A stretch of DNA of 64,000 bases, taken from assembly GCA_030765065.1 (NCBI GenBank), contig CM060975.1, positions 164,086,993-164,150,992 of the forward strand, given 5' to 3'. Position numbers and translations under genes: made by a program. The DNA is from Deroplatys truncata (taxonomy: Eukaryota > Arthropoda > Insecta > Mantodea > Mantidae). Positions 11,910 to 23,815 of this stretch are shown here, one piece after another. The notes under the pieces were generated by a model. The model made no database searches. It was not told where the DNA came from and saw only the letters and a list, made by a program, of their open reading frames with translations. Position 1 is the stretch's first letter. Every line of letters begins with the position of its first letter.

Positions 11910-12870
11910 TTGATATGTTCCTGATCTACAAAGAGGCGAGAGCGAATGAACAACCAAACGCAGGATTTATGCCAGGATAGATATCCAAATGGCAACCAAC
12001 ACCAAAAACTTTGCAGAATTTTGAAAGACGTCTGCGTATAACCCCGCCACTTTTAGAGATGCCTCCTGTGAGAGACGCACCAGTGACATGCGGTGTTAAT
12101 GCGGAAGCTGTTTTGAATGACAGATGAAATAATCCACATACGAATACACACTAGCAATTGTCCAAGATGTAAACATTAGCCAAATTTCTGTGATGCGAAC
12201 ACTGTGAGCTATAAGTATCATCTGTATCATTTGTACCTACACCAAGCACTCCAGGGGAGGGATTTCGAAGCTCGGGTGCCCTTTTGTAAATGGATGCCGA
12301 CCGAGTGGCAAATGGTATGAGGTTCGTCTCCAGAATCCTGTTTTCGAATGAATCATCGACCTGTGCGGTAGAACACCGTCGTATTGAAACCACATTGTTA
12401 ATCGCTCTTGCAGCGGTACATTTTCTAGTAGTAAGGGGAACTCATTACGGAGAAGTTTCAGGCAGCGTGCTCCTGTTACATGCCCTTCGAAGAAACAATG
12501 ATCCAATAAGACGGTCGCCCAAAATTCCACCAGACATTCACTCCCTACTGTTATTGGAAATCTGCCTCCCTTACCCAGTGAAGATTATCAACATTCCAAT
12601 AGTGCATGTTGTGGCGATTTGTGGTCCCGTTGCTGTGGAACCTTGAAATGCACGGGAAATGCAACGAACACTTAAGAATTATCCAGGAACTGCTGGAGAT
12701 TTTTATAAGAAAGTTCAATATGTGTTTTGAGAGCGCTACTTCTAGATAAACAATCACAGAATTTCAAAACATTACATAAATGCTGGTAAACTATATTTTC
12801 GCTTGCTTTTAAAGCTTCTGTGAATTCAGTTATTATACTCCGCGTGATATTTCTAAGCTGCTGCATTTTT
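11910..12870. pseudogene. Scrambled Tc1/mariner-type transposase relic
   Basis: The plus strand (11917-12356) resembles the N-terminal half of an insect DDE transposase: a DUF4817-like segment (LIYKEARANEQPN), EAVLNDR-NNPHTNT, then RDFEARVPFCKW and RILFSNESS, where the catalytic Asp is Asn. The middle part is on the minus strand (about 12640-12357): TTNRHNMHYWNVDNLHW and LLENVPLQERLTMWFQYDG. A possible C-terminal piece (12866-12680, minus) ends near THIEL. Several stops and frameshifts interrupt it. The mixed strands imply an inversion or fusion of two elements. It is not functional. Confidence 0.6.
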
Positions 12871-13467
12871 TATTTTTCAGGAAGCTTCAGGTAAATGGGG
12901 ATTTCTGAAGTAACATTTACACATTCCTTCAAGTTTTAAACTATATTTCAAGCATATCTATTTTAATCTATGTTAGAAAATAGCACAGTTACATAAGGGC
13001 CCTTGACCTGTTCTTTTCCTGAGGGTAAAGCTGCATTCATTAGGTGGCAAAGTTCAATGAATTGTAGATAGTAATATTTGATGAATTCTGTTAAACATGT
13101 TTCATTGTTCTCGGAATAAAGGCTTCACCAAGTTTTCCTTTCAGTAACTGTATAAGGATCGGTTTGGAAATTGACACCTATTATTTGAACAATTAACTTT
13201 AAGTCAATGTATGACGATGACAGCCTGCTGATATTGTGAATGCCGGTGATATACTAGTTCACATATGGGTCCTTTTTTCATTTTTCAGCACTAACTATAA
13301 CTTATCTCTTAGTGCAGAGAGATGTACAACAGAATTGCAACTAACGATCCTTCACTGTTTTCTCTATTCGATTCAATAGTTTACTTTATTAAAAAAAAAA
13401 GAAAGCTTATCTATCACACTCACACGACTTTTCCAACACATCCAACATAAATTAATTTAAATTGAGT

Positions 13468-13748
13468 TTTTATTTATGGACGCTCTTTAACTGCTTTGGT
13501 CCTTAGCGTACCATTCTATTTTGGGCGTGAAAGACCGGTAATTTTGCTCAGAGGCCCCTTTATCAGGCTTGAGGTTCTTTTACGTGCCGTAAGTCTACGA
13601 CACGGGACCACCGGCTTTACTTCCCTTCCGAAGGAAGCCATGCTAAGGATTTTTACGCCTGAAAAACCCATCGCCCTCCGCCGGATTTGAACCCACGACC
13701 TCGGGAACTAGAAGCTAGCATGGTAACCACTACACCACGGAGGACGAC
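13468..13748 (-). mobile_element. tRNA-derived SINE, family 1, complete head
   Basis: On the minus strand the head reads GTCCTCCGTGGTGTAGTGGT (A box) and GTGGGTTCAAATCC (B box). It is followed by the same body as 3374-3621 and a TATTTATGG-type 3' end. A frame across it is incidental. Confidence 0.75.
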
Positions 13749-13959
13749 TCAACATCATATAATCTCTTATGTGAATTCAAATAAAGTTCCATTACTCACA
13801 TAAAATTGTAGTAAAAACATGAAACTAAGCAATATTCATACGTACTTGGTTGCAGGCCCGTCAAGCAAAACAAAACACAACTGTTCGAATATATTAAGTC
13901 GGTTCATGTTACTAGTGAACCACAGTCGAAAAAAAGAAGAATCCCTTATTTTATAATGC

Positions 13960-14880
13960 CGCATGAATTTTCATCTGAGATTATTTAAATATTTACAATC
14001 GATATTTCCAAAACGACTAATGCTGCAACAAAGCTTATTTGACATAAATGTGTATCTTATTAAAATCTTCATTTCTATGAAGTATAGTTTTGTCTTTATT
14101 TTAGAGTTTTTCAGTTATTCAAAATCATTTAAAATTGAATTAGATTGAAGAGTATTACAAAGGTTGCTCATAGAAAATTCAACATGTATATATATTTTTT
14201 CTAGTCATGCAAGTATCTTATACATGCAATATTTTTATCAGTTATGTTGGTGGAATTTTTGAGAAAATTCAAAATAATGGAACTGTTTTGATGTAAATGG
14301 TGGGAGAAATTTCTTGCAAATCCTAGTCTAGCATACTTAGACAGTGTCTGACTCAAAAGTTGAATCACTTTTTAGTTGTGCTGTTCATAGACGCAAAGAC
14401 AGATAGGCTGATAGACAGAAAGACATATACATACACACACATAGATGCATACACATGCAGGTATTTTATCTATAAGCTTTTGTAATAAGTGGATTTAAAA
14501 CGTGTGTTTCCGATACCGAAGTTTTAGGTGGAATACAATACTTTAATTCATTATTTATGGACGAGCTTTATTTATGGACGCTTTCTAACTACTGTGGTTC
14601 TTAGCGTTCCATTCTATATTGGGCGTGAAAAATCGGAAATTTTGCTGAGAGGCCTCTCCATCAGGCTTTAGGTTCTTTTATGTTCCGTAAATCTACGACA
14701 TAGTACCACCGGCTTTATTTCCCTTCTGAGGGAAGCTATGCTAAGGAATTTTACGCTTGAAAAAAAATCCGCCGGGTTTGAACCAGCGACCTCGAGAACT
14801 AGAGTCCAGTATATTACCTCTAGATCGCGGAGGACGACATACATTTCTTTTTATACCTACTATGAGTAAAGCATATATGG
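13960..14880 (-). mobile_element. Diverged ACTTTCTC-family element with nested SINE
   Basis: The reverse-orientation body is recognisable by the order of segments: GATATTTCCAAAACG, AAATTCAACATG, AGACAGATAGGC with CA-rich sequence, then CCGATACCGAAGTTTTAGGTG. A family 1 SINE (14566-14838) interrupts its end. This is an old copy. Confidence 0.5.
14566..14838 (-). mobile_element. tRNA-derived SINE, family 1
   Basis: A reverse copy closely matching 13468-13748 (TTTATGGACG...GGGCGTGAAAAATCGG...GTTTGAACCAGCGACCTCG). The tRNA-like A-box half is worn. Confidence 0.7.
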
Positions 14881-15367
14881 TATAGCTATAGCTGTAAATG
14901 ACCAATATAACCGTCTTTGCTTGATCTGCCAGAAGAGGGAGCTGCCACGCTTGTGCATATACGCCTGGAAAGTGTTGGACGAAAAGCCAGCACCTTTACC
15001 AAATAGGTTCCCAAACTTCCCAGCATACGCAACAAATAGTGTTGTATTGTTTTATCTCAATGGAGAAAACCTACAGACACTCATCAATCACTGATTAACA
15101 TATCATAATGGTGATGGGTGTAAGTAACAGACTAGTGTAGGAATGGATGGTCATCACTAGCCTGTGGAGATGTTCCTCTGCTGGAGTCGGTAATTAAGGT
15201 GAACACATAACAATATTATATCCATGGAGAATATGTTAAATGTTTATTTTATTATAATGTCACTTCTGCACATTGTCGATGAATGCGATATATGACAGTT
15301 TATGCAGATGAAATCGATTAAGAGTAATTGAATGAGTGTCACAAAAACGGGCTAATCATCAGTTTAA

Positions 15368-16215
15368 AAAATCTGATGTGATACACTCACATGATTTTCT
15401 TTACTCTTGTACAAACTAGTTTTACAAACGCCTATTCTCCATATGCTTCATGTTAATCCAGATATCGAGATGTTAATCTTATTGTTAATTTTCTTGTAGA
15501 TACAAGGGAATTGGTAGGCTTTAAGCTATAGTCAAATATTTTAAGAGCTGGCTGCTATGTGGAGTATTCCATTCTTTTTGCATTATCAGGACAAAAAATG
15601 AATAACGAATTTGAGAAAAAGTATTGGAAAATTTAAGGAAATAACAGACAATGTCTCGAAAATGGTTCACTCAACGAAAAAAAGAATGTATAAGTCATAA
15701 ATTGTGTATTTTAACGCGATCTACATTTTTTGTGTAGTAAAGTTTTGTCTATCTCTTATGGTTTACCAGTTATACAAAAGTCGTTCACAAAGAAGAATAC
15801 TTTTGGAGACATTCCCAGAAAATTTGAGATGTACATTTCAGTTGTCATGAAAATATCTTAAACATATGATATTTTAATCAAAATCGCTAGAGCCATTTTT
15901 GAGAAAATTAAAATTTTCGAAAAATGTTCCATGTAAAGGGTAATCTGGGGTGGGGGATTTTCTTGAAAACCTTCGTGTCGCATCTCTGGAAGATACTGAA
16001 CCTAAATACTAAGTTTGGTGTTTATCCGACTGTTCGTTTCTGAGTTATGCTGTTCAAAGACACTGAACCTAAATACCAAGTTTGGTGTTTATCCGACTGT
16101 TCGTTTCTGAGTTATGCTGTTCACAGACACACACACACACAGACACACCCACGACATGTTTCCAAAAATGCTTTTATTGGATTCAGGGAGTCTCAAAGCA
16201 TGTATTACCTTCTGC
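15368..16215 (-). mobile_element. ACTTTCTC-family element, 5'-truncated, with tandem duplication
   Basis: It enters at AATCTGATGTGATACACTCACATG and runs to CAGGGAGTCTCAAAGCATGT; the last 80 or so bases of the family are missing. A segment of about 66 bp (ACTGAACCTAAATAC...GTTCA) is present twice in tandem at 15995-16128. CA repeats follow. Confidence 0.68.
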
Positions 16216-16573
16216 CCATGTATTGTTCGAGCATCACTGTCGACTATGTGTGTGGGTTGAGTTTATCTCTCTCCTGGTCAAAGCCGCTGGATAGAGCAAA
16301 TATTGAAGATGAGGATGAGTTTAAGTTGAAAATAATAATATGTGTGTTGAGCAGTAAACATGTGTGGGCCATAAATACTCGATCAAATATTTGTCGTTTA
16401 TCACCGATCAGGTGCTGAAAAATAGTAATTTCGCTGTATATAATTAACTAGAGTTAATAATTCATAGTCTTATAGGTACCTTTAAAGCATAAGAGGTATT
16501 TCAACCTAAATTTGAGACAGGATTCGGGAAAGAGGCTCATCTTAAACTGAAGCATAACAAAACATTTCATTGT

Positions 16574-16769
16574 ATTTTTTTTTAAAATTCCCTTGTTTAT
16601 GATACGGTGGTTTTACTGTTTTGTTACCGCTTATCACCGCAATTACATAACACACATACACACACGAACACCCATGCCCATGGCGGGACTCGAACCCGCG
16701 ACCCTCAGCTTGGCGGACAGCCGGAGCTATACACTCCAACGATCACGACTACTAGGTCCGGCAAATTGC
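16574..16769 (-). mobile_element. tRNA-derived SINE, family 3
   Basis: The minus-strand head has a B box GGGTTCGAGTCCCGCC (near 16682-16700) with an A-box-like part upstream, followed by a TG-rich body and an A/T tail. It is not a tRNA gene: flanks and arms do not pair. Confidence 0.6.
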
Positions 16770-17346
16770 ATTAATAGTAACTCATATTATTGATAATTCA
16801 AAAGGAAAAAAATATGATTTCTAAGCTGTTACAATTATAATCTCGATTCCGTTTGGTATGAAAGAGATGTAACATTGAAATTTCCTTAGGTTTAAACAAA
16901 AATAGTAAAATGACCAAGATCCAGCAATCTGTTGATCATCTATTAAAACACTTACAGTTTAGTTAACATTTTGACAGCTTACGCGGAAAAGTTTTCCCTT
17001 GCTTCGTCAGTAAAATACATACATATCAGGGTACCCATCTACTATGATGTTGCTGGTTTGAAGAAAATACAAAAGTCTCCTCTCGTTTAACAATCCTGGT
17101 TGAAGAATTGTGGATGGTGGACCAAATTCGCAATGGCAAGGTGTAACTCGATTCATGCTGGAAGGACGCATGACGCAAACATGATCACTTTTTCACATGG
17201 GGTAGCGTTCATACCGTACTCTGGTAGACAGAGTGGACAGATCCTCAATGTTTACCCAGCATTTAGGTAACTCATTGGGCATTAGCAAAGAACTCTAAAA
17301 CCTACACGCAGTACTTCTGAAAGGACGCAGCCATTTGTTGTTAATG

Positions 17347-17349
<3 letters not shown>

Positions 17350-17387
<38 letters not shown>
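17350..17387 (+). repeat. (TTA)n microsatellite
   Basis: A run in the 3' flank of gene 2. The matching site of gene 1 (about 396-412) has only a short TTAATTAATAATTATTATT version, so it expanded after duplication. Confidence 0.9.
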
Positions 17388-17528
17388 TGTATATTAATTA
17401 CCGTATAATATATATTCTATGGAATCGACTATGCTATGCAGACTTACTTCAGATATACTAAGTCAAGTCTGTTAAGAAAGTATAAAATATGAAATATGTA
17501 ATTCTATTAAGTACATTGTGGAAAATAA

Positions 17529-17534
17529 TTTATT
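17529..17534 (-). terminator. Gene 2 poly(A) signal AATAAA
   Basis: AATAAA on the minus strand about 91 nt beyond the stop, at the same place as in gene 1. Confidence 0.7.
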
Positions 17535-17624
17535 GGCATAAAGCGTATTACATAACATATTTACAATAATCTTATTCCAGGCTAATGGCAGTGTCGACTT
17601 AATGACAGCTAACTGTAGCTCATC

Positions 17625-17882
17625 TTAGTAAGGTCCTTCCAGCCCTCCTCTCTGTTGAGGTCCGCCACGAGCATAGCCTCCAGCGCCGGTGTCCTCGTAA
17701 CGAATTCTGGGCTTGTAACCCTCAGGGTCAGCTTCATACTCTACAATCTGAAGACGACCATCGGGAAGAAGTACTCGGTAAGAACCCTGAGCCTGCTCAT
17801 CCTGACGGGCTTCTTCCTGAGAGAAAGCGGCCCCAGACTGAGCATCCTCAACTTCGTAGGAGAATTCGTAGTTTGCTGGTTC
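17625..17882 (-). CDS. Gene 2 exon 3: R&R chitin-binding domain
   Basis: 85 residues from EPANYEF to GGLEGPY, with acceptor TTTCGCAG. It differs from gene 1 at a single visible residue (D for N in EYEADPEGY). Confidence 0.92.
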   Translation of the reverse strand, partial: EPANYEFSYEVEDAQSGAAFSQEEARQDEQAQGSYRVLLPDGRLQIVEYEADPEGYKPRIRYEDTGAGGYARGGPQQRGGLEGPY

Positions 17883-20262
17883 CTGCGAAACATAAATTGG
17901 ATGGTTCACCTTTGTGCACTGTCAAAGCGAAGGGGAAATGAATTTAAAGGAGTGAGAAAACACGGAAGCAGCATTATAGTTATTTTCATAGAAATGCTTT
18001 AGTTCTATGACTATCAAAATTCTGAGCAAGTTCTGAAAGGTTTCCTTCCAAAACATACTGTCTGTGAGTGTAGGAAAAACGATCAAAACTATAAACAATT
18101 TCCTTAGAATGATTTTTGCTTTTCATTAATTTCAGCACACATGTTGGTTAGAGAACAATGGGCTTAATGAGAGACAACAATTAATACGATGTCTGCTGAT
18201 CCAATCCATGAATATAAAATGTAATATTACTTACGGCCAAGTCAGCCTCGCGAGCCATGTTCCTTGCATAAGCTGCAGCATAACCACCATCAGCAGAATA
18301 AATCGAGTTTGCAGGAACTCCGTATTGTGTTGAGAGAGCGCCAAATCTACCTGAAGCGATAGGAACGCCATACTGAGTGGAAGGAGCACCGCCAAAAGCT
18401 CTGCCTGAAGGGGCGGGAGCACCATACTGAGCTGACAGAGCACCATTAAAGGATCTTCCAGAGGCTGAAGGAACGCCATAGCGCGTTGAGAGAGCACCAC
18501 CAAAGCGAGCTGAAGCACCACCGAAGCGAGATGAAGCTGAAGGAGCACCATATCGTGAAGAGAGAGCGCCACTGAAAGAACGGCTTGATCCAGAAGTACC
18601 AAAACCGCTCAGAACTCCAGATGTTCCACCGACACGAGCTGAAAAAACAGGGGCCCCATATTGGCTAGTTGGGATACCACCAAAAGAACGGGCAGAACCG
18701 GATGGGACGCCATACTGGGTTGAAGGAGCTCCACCAAAACGGGCCGCAGCACCTCCAGGTGCGCCATACTGAGTGGAAAGAGCTCGATTTGCGATAATAG
18801 GAGAACCATACTGACTGTCAGGTGTTCGAACTTTGTTCTGGCTGGGTGGCAAGTAAGAGTTTGGTACCGGAGGTTCTGCAAGAACGCCAGCAAGTGCCAT
18901 TGAGATGACAAGAAGCAGCATCTGTAAAATAAATAAATAAATAAGGTAAGATTAGTAACATGACAGTCAAATGAGTGACAAATATCGCTCATGTATAGAA
19001 ACACCTTACGTTATATACATAACATATGAATTTTGAAGTCCTAGAACAACGGCACAGAAGCGAAGCACGGTGGCGCCATCGATTAATCTTCAGGGGAGCC
19101 GTAATAAAACTTTCAGTACTGACTGTTCATAACTTATGCGAGCAGCCATAGATCGACCAGAGGAATTTTTTGAAGCAGTTCTTATACATTACGTACCGCC
19201 AGGAATCAACCACACTTAATAAAATATGTTGCCGCTATTGCAGTGATGTCATGTCTAGTTATGTAGTCAAGGCTAGTATATCACGTTGATTTTCCAAATG
19301 TGGAGTCTTAGGTGTTCATGGTTCTCTCGGAGCAATTGCTCACTGTGTATCACCTACACTCATAGACTTTTATTGATTTAATCTATCTTTACGAAATAAT
19401 CGGTAGCCTAAAGATTAGTGAACGAGACTTTAGACATTACTTTTTAACGAAATCATAAATTCTGCATGTAAATAACACCGAATATCTGTACAACAACATG
19501 TAAGTCTTTCATTCGGCAAATATTTCTCATATTACATGATTTTTGACACGCTGCTATGTGTTTCTGTGTGGAGCCGTATGTTGTAGATCTTAGAAGGAGA
19601 GTTTAATACCAACTCCATTTCTTAGAACATTGAAAATCTTTTTAATATGGAATGCTTTATAGTCAGCGGGACTTAACTGTGCCATGTATTTTGACAGTGA
19701 TGATACCTCTTGTGTTTTTCATCAATGTCATAAAGGCTAATTGTATTTCGCTCGAATACAAGAAGATTTCGGAACAGTGTTAATAAATTTTAAATTAATA
19801 ATATTGGGCAATCCTTCAAAAACAAATGAGAGGGAGGCATGTTTCGGTTTTTCAGAACAGCAATCATTAGTCAAGCTTCCTCGGTTGACCAAATTCAAAT
19901 TGCTAAGCAGCAATATTTGATAGATTTCTAAATTAGAACAATCTGAAACTATATTTCTTTAAAGTTTACGCATTATTTCAGGAGCTTTGCGTGAAATGTT
20001 TATCAACAAGTTAGTTAATATTAATTTTTAGGATAAATAACAATGGAGAAAGGAATGTGGTGTAAAACTCCTTCAATGTACTAAACTAGAAAACCAAGCA
20101 CTTGTTGAGAATTGATTTTGAATAATGATTACATGGCAGACTCGGAATTTTAAGTGTTTTTACATTCTCTACCACGTATCTAGCAACATTCATCACGATA
20201 TTTGAATAGACATACATGTTATGAGGCCTCTGAATCCAAAAAAGGCATTTTTAGAGAAAAGC

Positions 20263-20315
<53 letters not shown>

Positions 20316-22284
20316 GCAGCATAACAGGGAAAAGAAAAGCGGATAAATACCAAACTCTGAATTTAATTTCAGTGGCTTCCAAAGATGCTATTCAGTTGTG
20401 TTCCTTGCAATGTCATTAAAACCTTATAGAATTTCAAGACCATGATACAACGATCCCCCTTTGAACATCTGACCATTGATTTGGTCTCCTGTATCCCCCT
20501 TGTACCTAGATTTAAATATATAATGAAACTAATTCTGCAACCGTTTATTTGATTAACGCTAAGTAGATAAAAATAAGCTTTTATAGAAGTCGTTTTTTGA
20601 AGCTACATAAAAATAAATGATAATGCGTAAAGAAATCAGATATTGTTTTCCTCTGAAGTATCCTTATTTTCTTTTTTCTAGAACCCAGCTGTAAATTTTG
20701 AAATGCAATTTGTTATAATTTCCATAATTAATGGAGTATAAATCACCTAGTTTATAACTGACTAGCATTAAATAGTATTAAATGGCCAAAAGCGTTCGTA
20801 GAAATGGGACAAAAGGAAATAAATCGTGCACCTGATTAAATGTATTTCATAAATGTTATAAACTGACTAGCATTTTTATGGATTTTTATCTTTAAGTTGT
20901 ATTTATATTACGAGGAAGGTTTTTAAAGTCAGTACCGTTTTAATATTTTGCGGCTGCAGTCGCGATTTTGAGCACATGCGATCATTTCCTCTGTTCATTA
21001 GGAGGCCAGACGCAACTGTGGGCGATCGTCACTTTGTGTTTTCCTATTGTTGGGGCGTTTCAAAATGTTCAAAACAATCGAACGAGCAACGATTGGTTTT
21101 TTGAATGCGAGAAATGTTACGCCAGAAAATATTCATGGCTAATTGTGTGAGATTTATGGGGAAACAATAATGAGTGACAATGCCCGACCACACTAGCCAA
21201 ATAAACTCAAGATCTGATCGCTTCATTTGGTTGGAAACAATTCGAACAACCTCCCTACAGTCCAGATTTACCACCAAGCGATCTTCATGTTTTCTTCATC
21301 TGAAGAAATTTCTTCATGGAAAACATTTCCACGACGATGATGTTGTCAAATAAAAAGTGTAGGCTTGGTTTTCGTCTTTCTTTGACGAAGGCATACAAAA
21401 TCTCGTTTCCCGTTACACGAATAACGGCGGTGACTATTTGGAGAAGTAGTGTAAGGTAATGAATGATAATAAAGTATTTGGAAAATACTGTTGTGCTAAT
21501 TTTAAAAAAGTATCGGCTTTCAGAACACGTCTCATATTTCATTAAGCATTCTCATTGAGCCGAAAGCTCATTGGCAGCTTTTTATTAAATTTGTATTAAA
21601 TGGCCAAAAGCGTTCGTAGAAATGGGACAAAAGGGAATAAATCGTACACTTGATTAAATGTATTTCATAAATGTTGAAAAACGCCGTATAATGTAGGAAA
21701 ATGCAAAATAAGTAATCTTTGAAAACAGAAGAATAAACTCGAATTAGCTAAACATATTGTCGAAAAGCAGAAAACTTTAAATTGTCTTGGAAATTGCTTC
21801 CCCCTTTCTTTAATCTAATTCTGATATGCCGTTTACCCCTAGAACCACGCTTTCCTAAATCTTAATGATATTAGGAACAAAGAAATAAAGGAACAAAGTT
21901 GCATAAACATACTGCTTTTTGAAATACGCTGTGGTTTCTCTCTTGTTTTAGTTAAAGCGTATTCCTTAATATTTTATATTTCGAGGTGTGCTTAAATGTT
22001 ACATTTCAAGAAATATATTCTCTCGTGTCTTAGCCAGCACGTATACCTCTTGAGGCTGACTTGTAGACCAAACTGTTACATTTGTAATAAAAAGAATTAT
22101 TTATATAAGTTTAGAATCTCCCACCAATTAATGCACAAACATTTGGAACTTCAATGATGTGTCCAAAATCATATACAGAATAATCCTGCTGATAATAAGA
22201 GGTACTTTAGTGTTAACAATAAATTATCAAAAGTATAAGAGTGTGAGAATGAATAAGGAACACCTTATGAAATACCTTAGCCAT
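17625..22284 (-). CDS. Pro-resilin-like cuticular protein, gene 2 (three exons)
   Basis: Coding join on the minus strand: 22284..22276, 18921..18235, 17882..17625; 317 residues, both introns phase 0. The protein is nearly identical to gene 1: MAK, signal MLLLVISMALAGVLA, mature start EPPVPNS, nine YG[A/V/S]P motifs, then the R&R domain with EYEADPEGYKPRIRYE. The inferred role is a secreted chitin-binding elastic cuticle component. Exon 2 ends ...READLA before GTAAGT. The exon 1 donor is unusual, GTATTT instead of GTAAGT/GTAAGC, because four bases are missing relative to gene 1. The gene may therefore splice poorly or use another donor. Intron 1 (about 3.35 kb) contains an ACTTTCTC-family copy and a mariner deletion derivative. 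The frame is intact, with no internal stop. Confidence 0.87.
18235..18921 (-). CDS. Gene 2 exon 2: signal peptide core and YGAP repeats
   Basis: 229 codons, exactly the length of gene 1 exon 2, between acceptor TTTTACAG and donor GTAAGT. Scattered substitutions only (for example SGSARSFGG for SGSAHSFGG), no indels, as expected for a gene kept under selection. Confidence 0.9.
20160..20610 (+). mobile_element. ACTTTCTC-family element, internally deleted
   Basis: In intron 1 of gene 2. It starts TTACATTCTCTACCACGTAT, contains a long (TG)n run (20265-20313), CGGATAAATACCAAACT, then jumps to GATTAACGCTAAGTAGATAA near the end. It is not at the same site as the full-length copy in gene 1. Confidence 0.6.
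20911..21534 (+). mobile_element. mariner deletion derivative (624 bp) with TIRs and TA TSD
   Basis: Imperfect terminal inverted repeats of about 33 bp: the left end starts CGAGGAAGGTTTTTAAAGTC, and the right end read in reverse starts TGAGACGTGTTCTGAAAGCC. They are flanked by TA on both sides (20909-20910, 21535-21536). Inside, the plus strand keeps DNARPH at 21176-21193 and PPYSPDLPPSD up to 21282, the D-34-D signature of mariner, but a frameshift lies between them. Most of the transposase is deleted. It is inactive. Confidence 0.8.
22276..22284 (-). CDS. Gene 2 exon 1 (MAK) with weak donor
   Basis: ATG GCT AAG followed by GTATTTCATAAGG. Gene 1 has GTAAGTACTTCATAAGG at the same place, so the consensus positions +3 to +6 are lost by a 4-bp deletion. 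Start and reading frame are supported by the other three genes. Confidence 0.78.
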
Positions 22285-22322
22285 AGCTGATTGTTGTGTT
22301 CTGGTAGCTAGTAGCTATGGAA

Positions 22323-22560
22323 GACTGAGATGTCGATAAAGATTTTCATGAGCATTTATATAGTGCAACTGGAGCATCGGGTGATGGCCAAAACTGTTAA
22401 CCCCAAAGGGTGGGGGAGAGAAAGAACAAGTTCAGATATTAAAACTGGATTACCTCTGGACGACGCCACGATGGGCTGTGACGACCACACACTCCCATCT
22501 TGTTGCATAATCGGCGGAATGCATCGCAACTTTCATTGCCGCAGACCCGTTCATGCCATA
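22323..22560 (-). promoter_or_regulatory. Gene 2 core and proximal promoter
   Basis: TATATAAA at 22362-22355 and TCAGTC at 22328-22323, with the same spacing as gene 1. The upstream block (AAAGGGTGG near 22410 and CGCAACTTTCATTGC near 22525) is nearly identical to gene 1. Confidence 0.75.
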
Positions 22561-23499
22561 AGAAGATTTGACAGCTCCCGGTTCTCAGAAGGCATCCCAT
22601 TCAAACTCAGAGCGGAACAAATATTCTTATCAGGGTCTACTCTAGAGAAAAAGCGGAAATGGATTTTGCAAAATATTGTTAGGGATCACCGAAGAGGTTA
22701 AAGTAATATCAAAGGTTGTTAATTACTGATCCTCTGGGATTTATTTGTGGTACTTTATCCGAACCCAAGAGTCTTAAAGCGTAACCTTCGTTCTTGAATT
22801 TTTTTTCATAAAACAAAACGGGTATTGTTGTACTTATTTCTAGTACAAGAAAAAAAGTTAATATTCGTTCTTTTTTGGCATCTCTGTATTTAATTAACCA
22901 GGAAATGGGAATATACTGCACGATATATTACCTCGCAATTTTCCAATTTTTATTAAAATTTTGATCAATTGATTTGTAATACCTTACTATGACTATTAAT
23001 TTTAATTTTAATAACGTTCTCTGTGAAAATACCTTAAAGAGGTAAATGAAAGTAATGAACATATAGTATGATATTTAAAAATCTACTCCGCAACGCCAAG
23101 TAAGACCGGAAATAAATTGCACTTCACATAATGCTGAACCTGAACCTTAGAAATTTTACCTTATTTAATTTATTTTATTTTTGATGTGGCCAGTTGTACT
23201 TGGATGTTTCAAAGTAAGCTAAAGATTAACTGTAATAGAAAATTAGTCACAAGCAGTTAACGTAGTTTATAAAGAAACTTTCTAAAATTTATGTAGTTAA
23301 AATTTATGTATATACTTATATTATTATAAATATATTTGCGTTAATTTTAACACGTTATTTTTAAATTAAACTACATTAATAGGAAGGTATTTACGGACGG
23401 TAAACTTATGACCTGAACGCTCAAACGAACTAAAATTTTATCCTATATCAACTGCTTTGTGATAGTGTGGTGGCCTTTGGTTGATATTCCAAGTCCATG

Positions 23500-23815
23500 G
23501 GAAAAAGGGTGTGGGATCAACCGCATTCCTATCGTTTCGGCTGTGGCCTCCACAGGTATATATCTGATGTAAACTACTAAACAATTAAATTCCGATAGAA
23601 GAAAGACAAATGCAAGGAAAAACAAAAGGGGAACAAAACACCCTTCCTTACCTGTATAAATGTTAGTGGTACTACTAATGTTGTGTTAGTGCAAATTTCT
23701 GTTTAAGAAACAATTTGTTTGTGTATGTACAGTGTCAAACTAAACCAGAAAATTAAAAAAAGCAATAAACAAATAAAATTAAAAAATGCGCTTCAGGCAC
23801 TTATATGCAGTCCTT
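23500..23815. mobile_element. Unclassified insertion of about 310 bp in unit 2
   Basis: The unit 1 sequence CCAAGTCCATTTAGGCCTGA is interrupted in unit 2 between CCAAGTCCAT and GTCCTTTAGGCC; AGTCC may be a target duplication. The inserted sequence is A-rich at its right end. Its class is not recognised. Confidence 0.5.

Noticed and set aside
16670-16769. Possible minus-strand tRNA gene
   Set aside because: The B box is good but the acceptor stem does not pair; it continues into a TG-rich SINE body.
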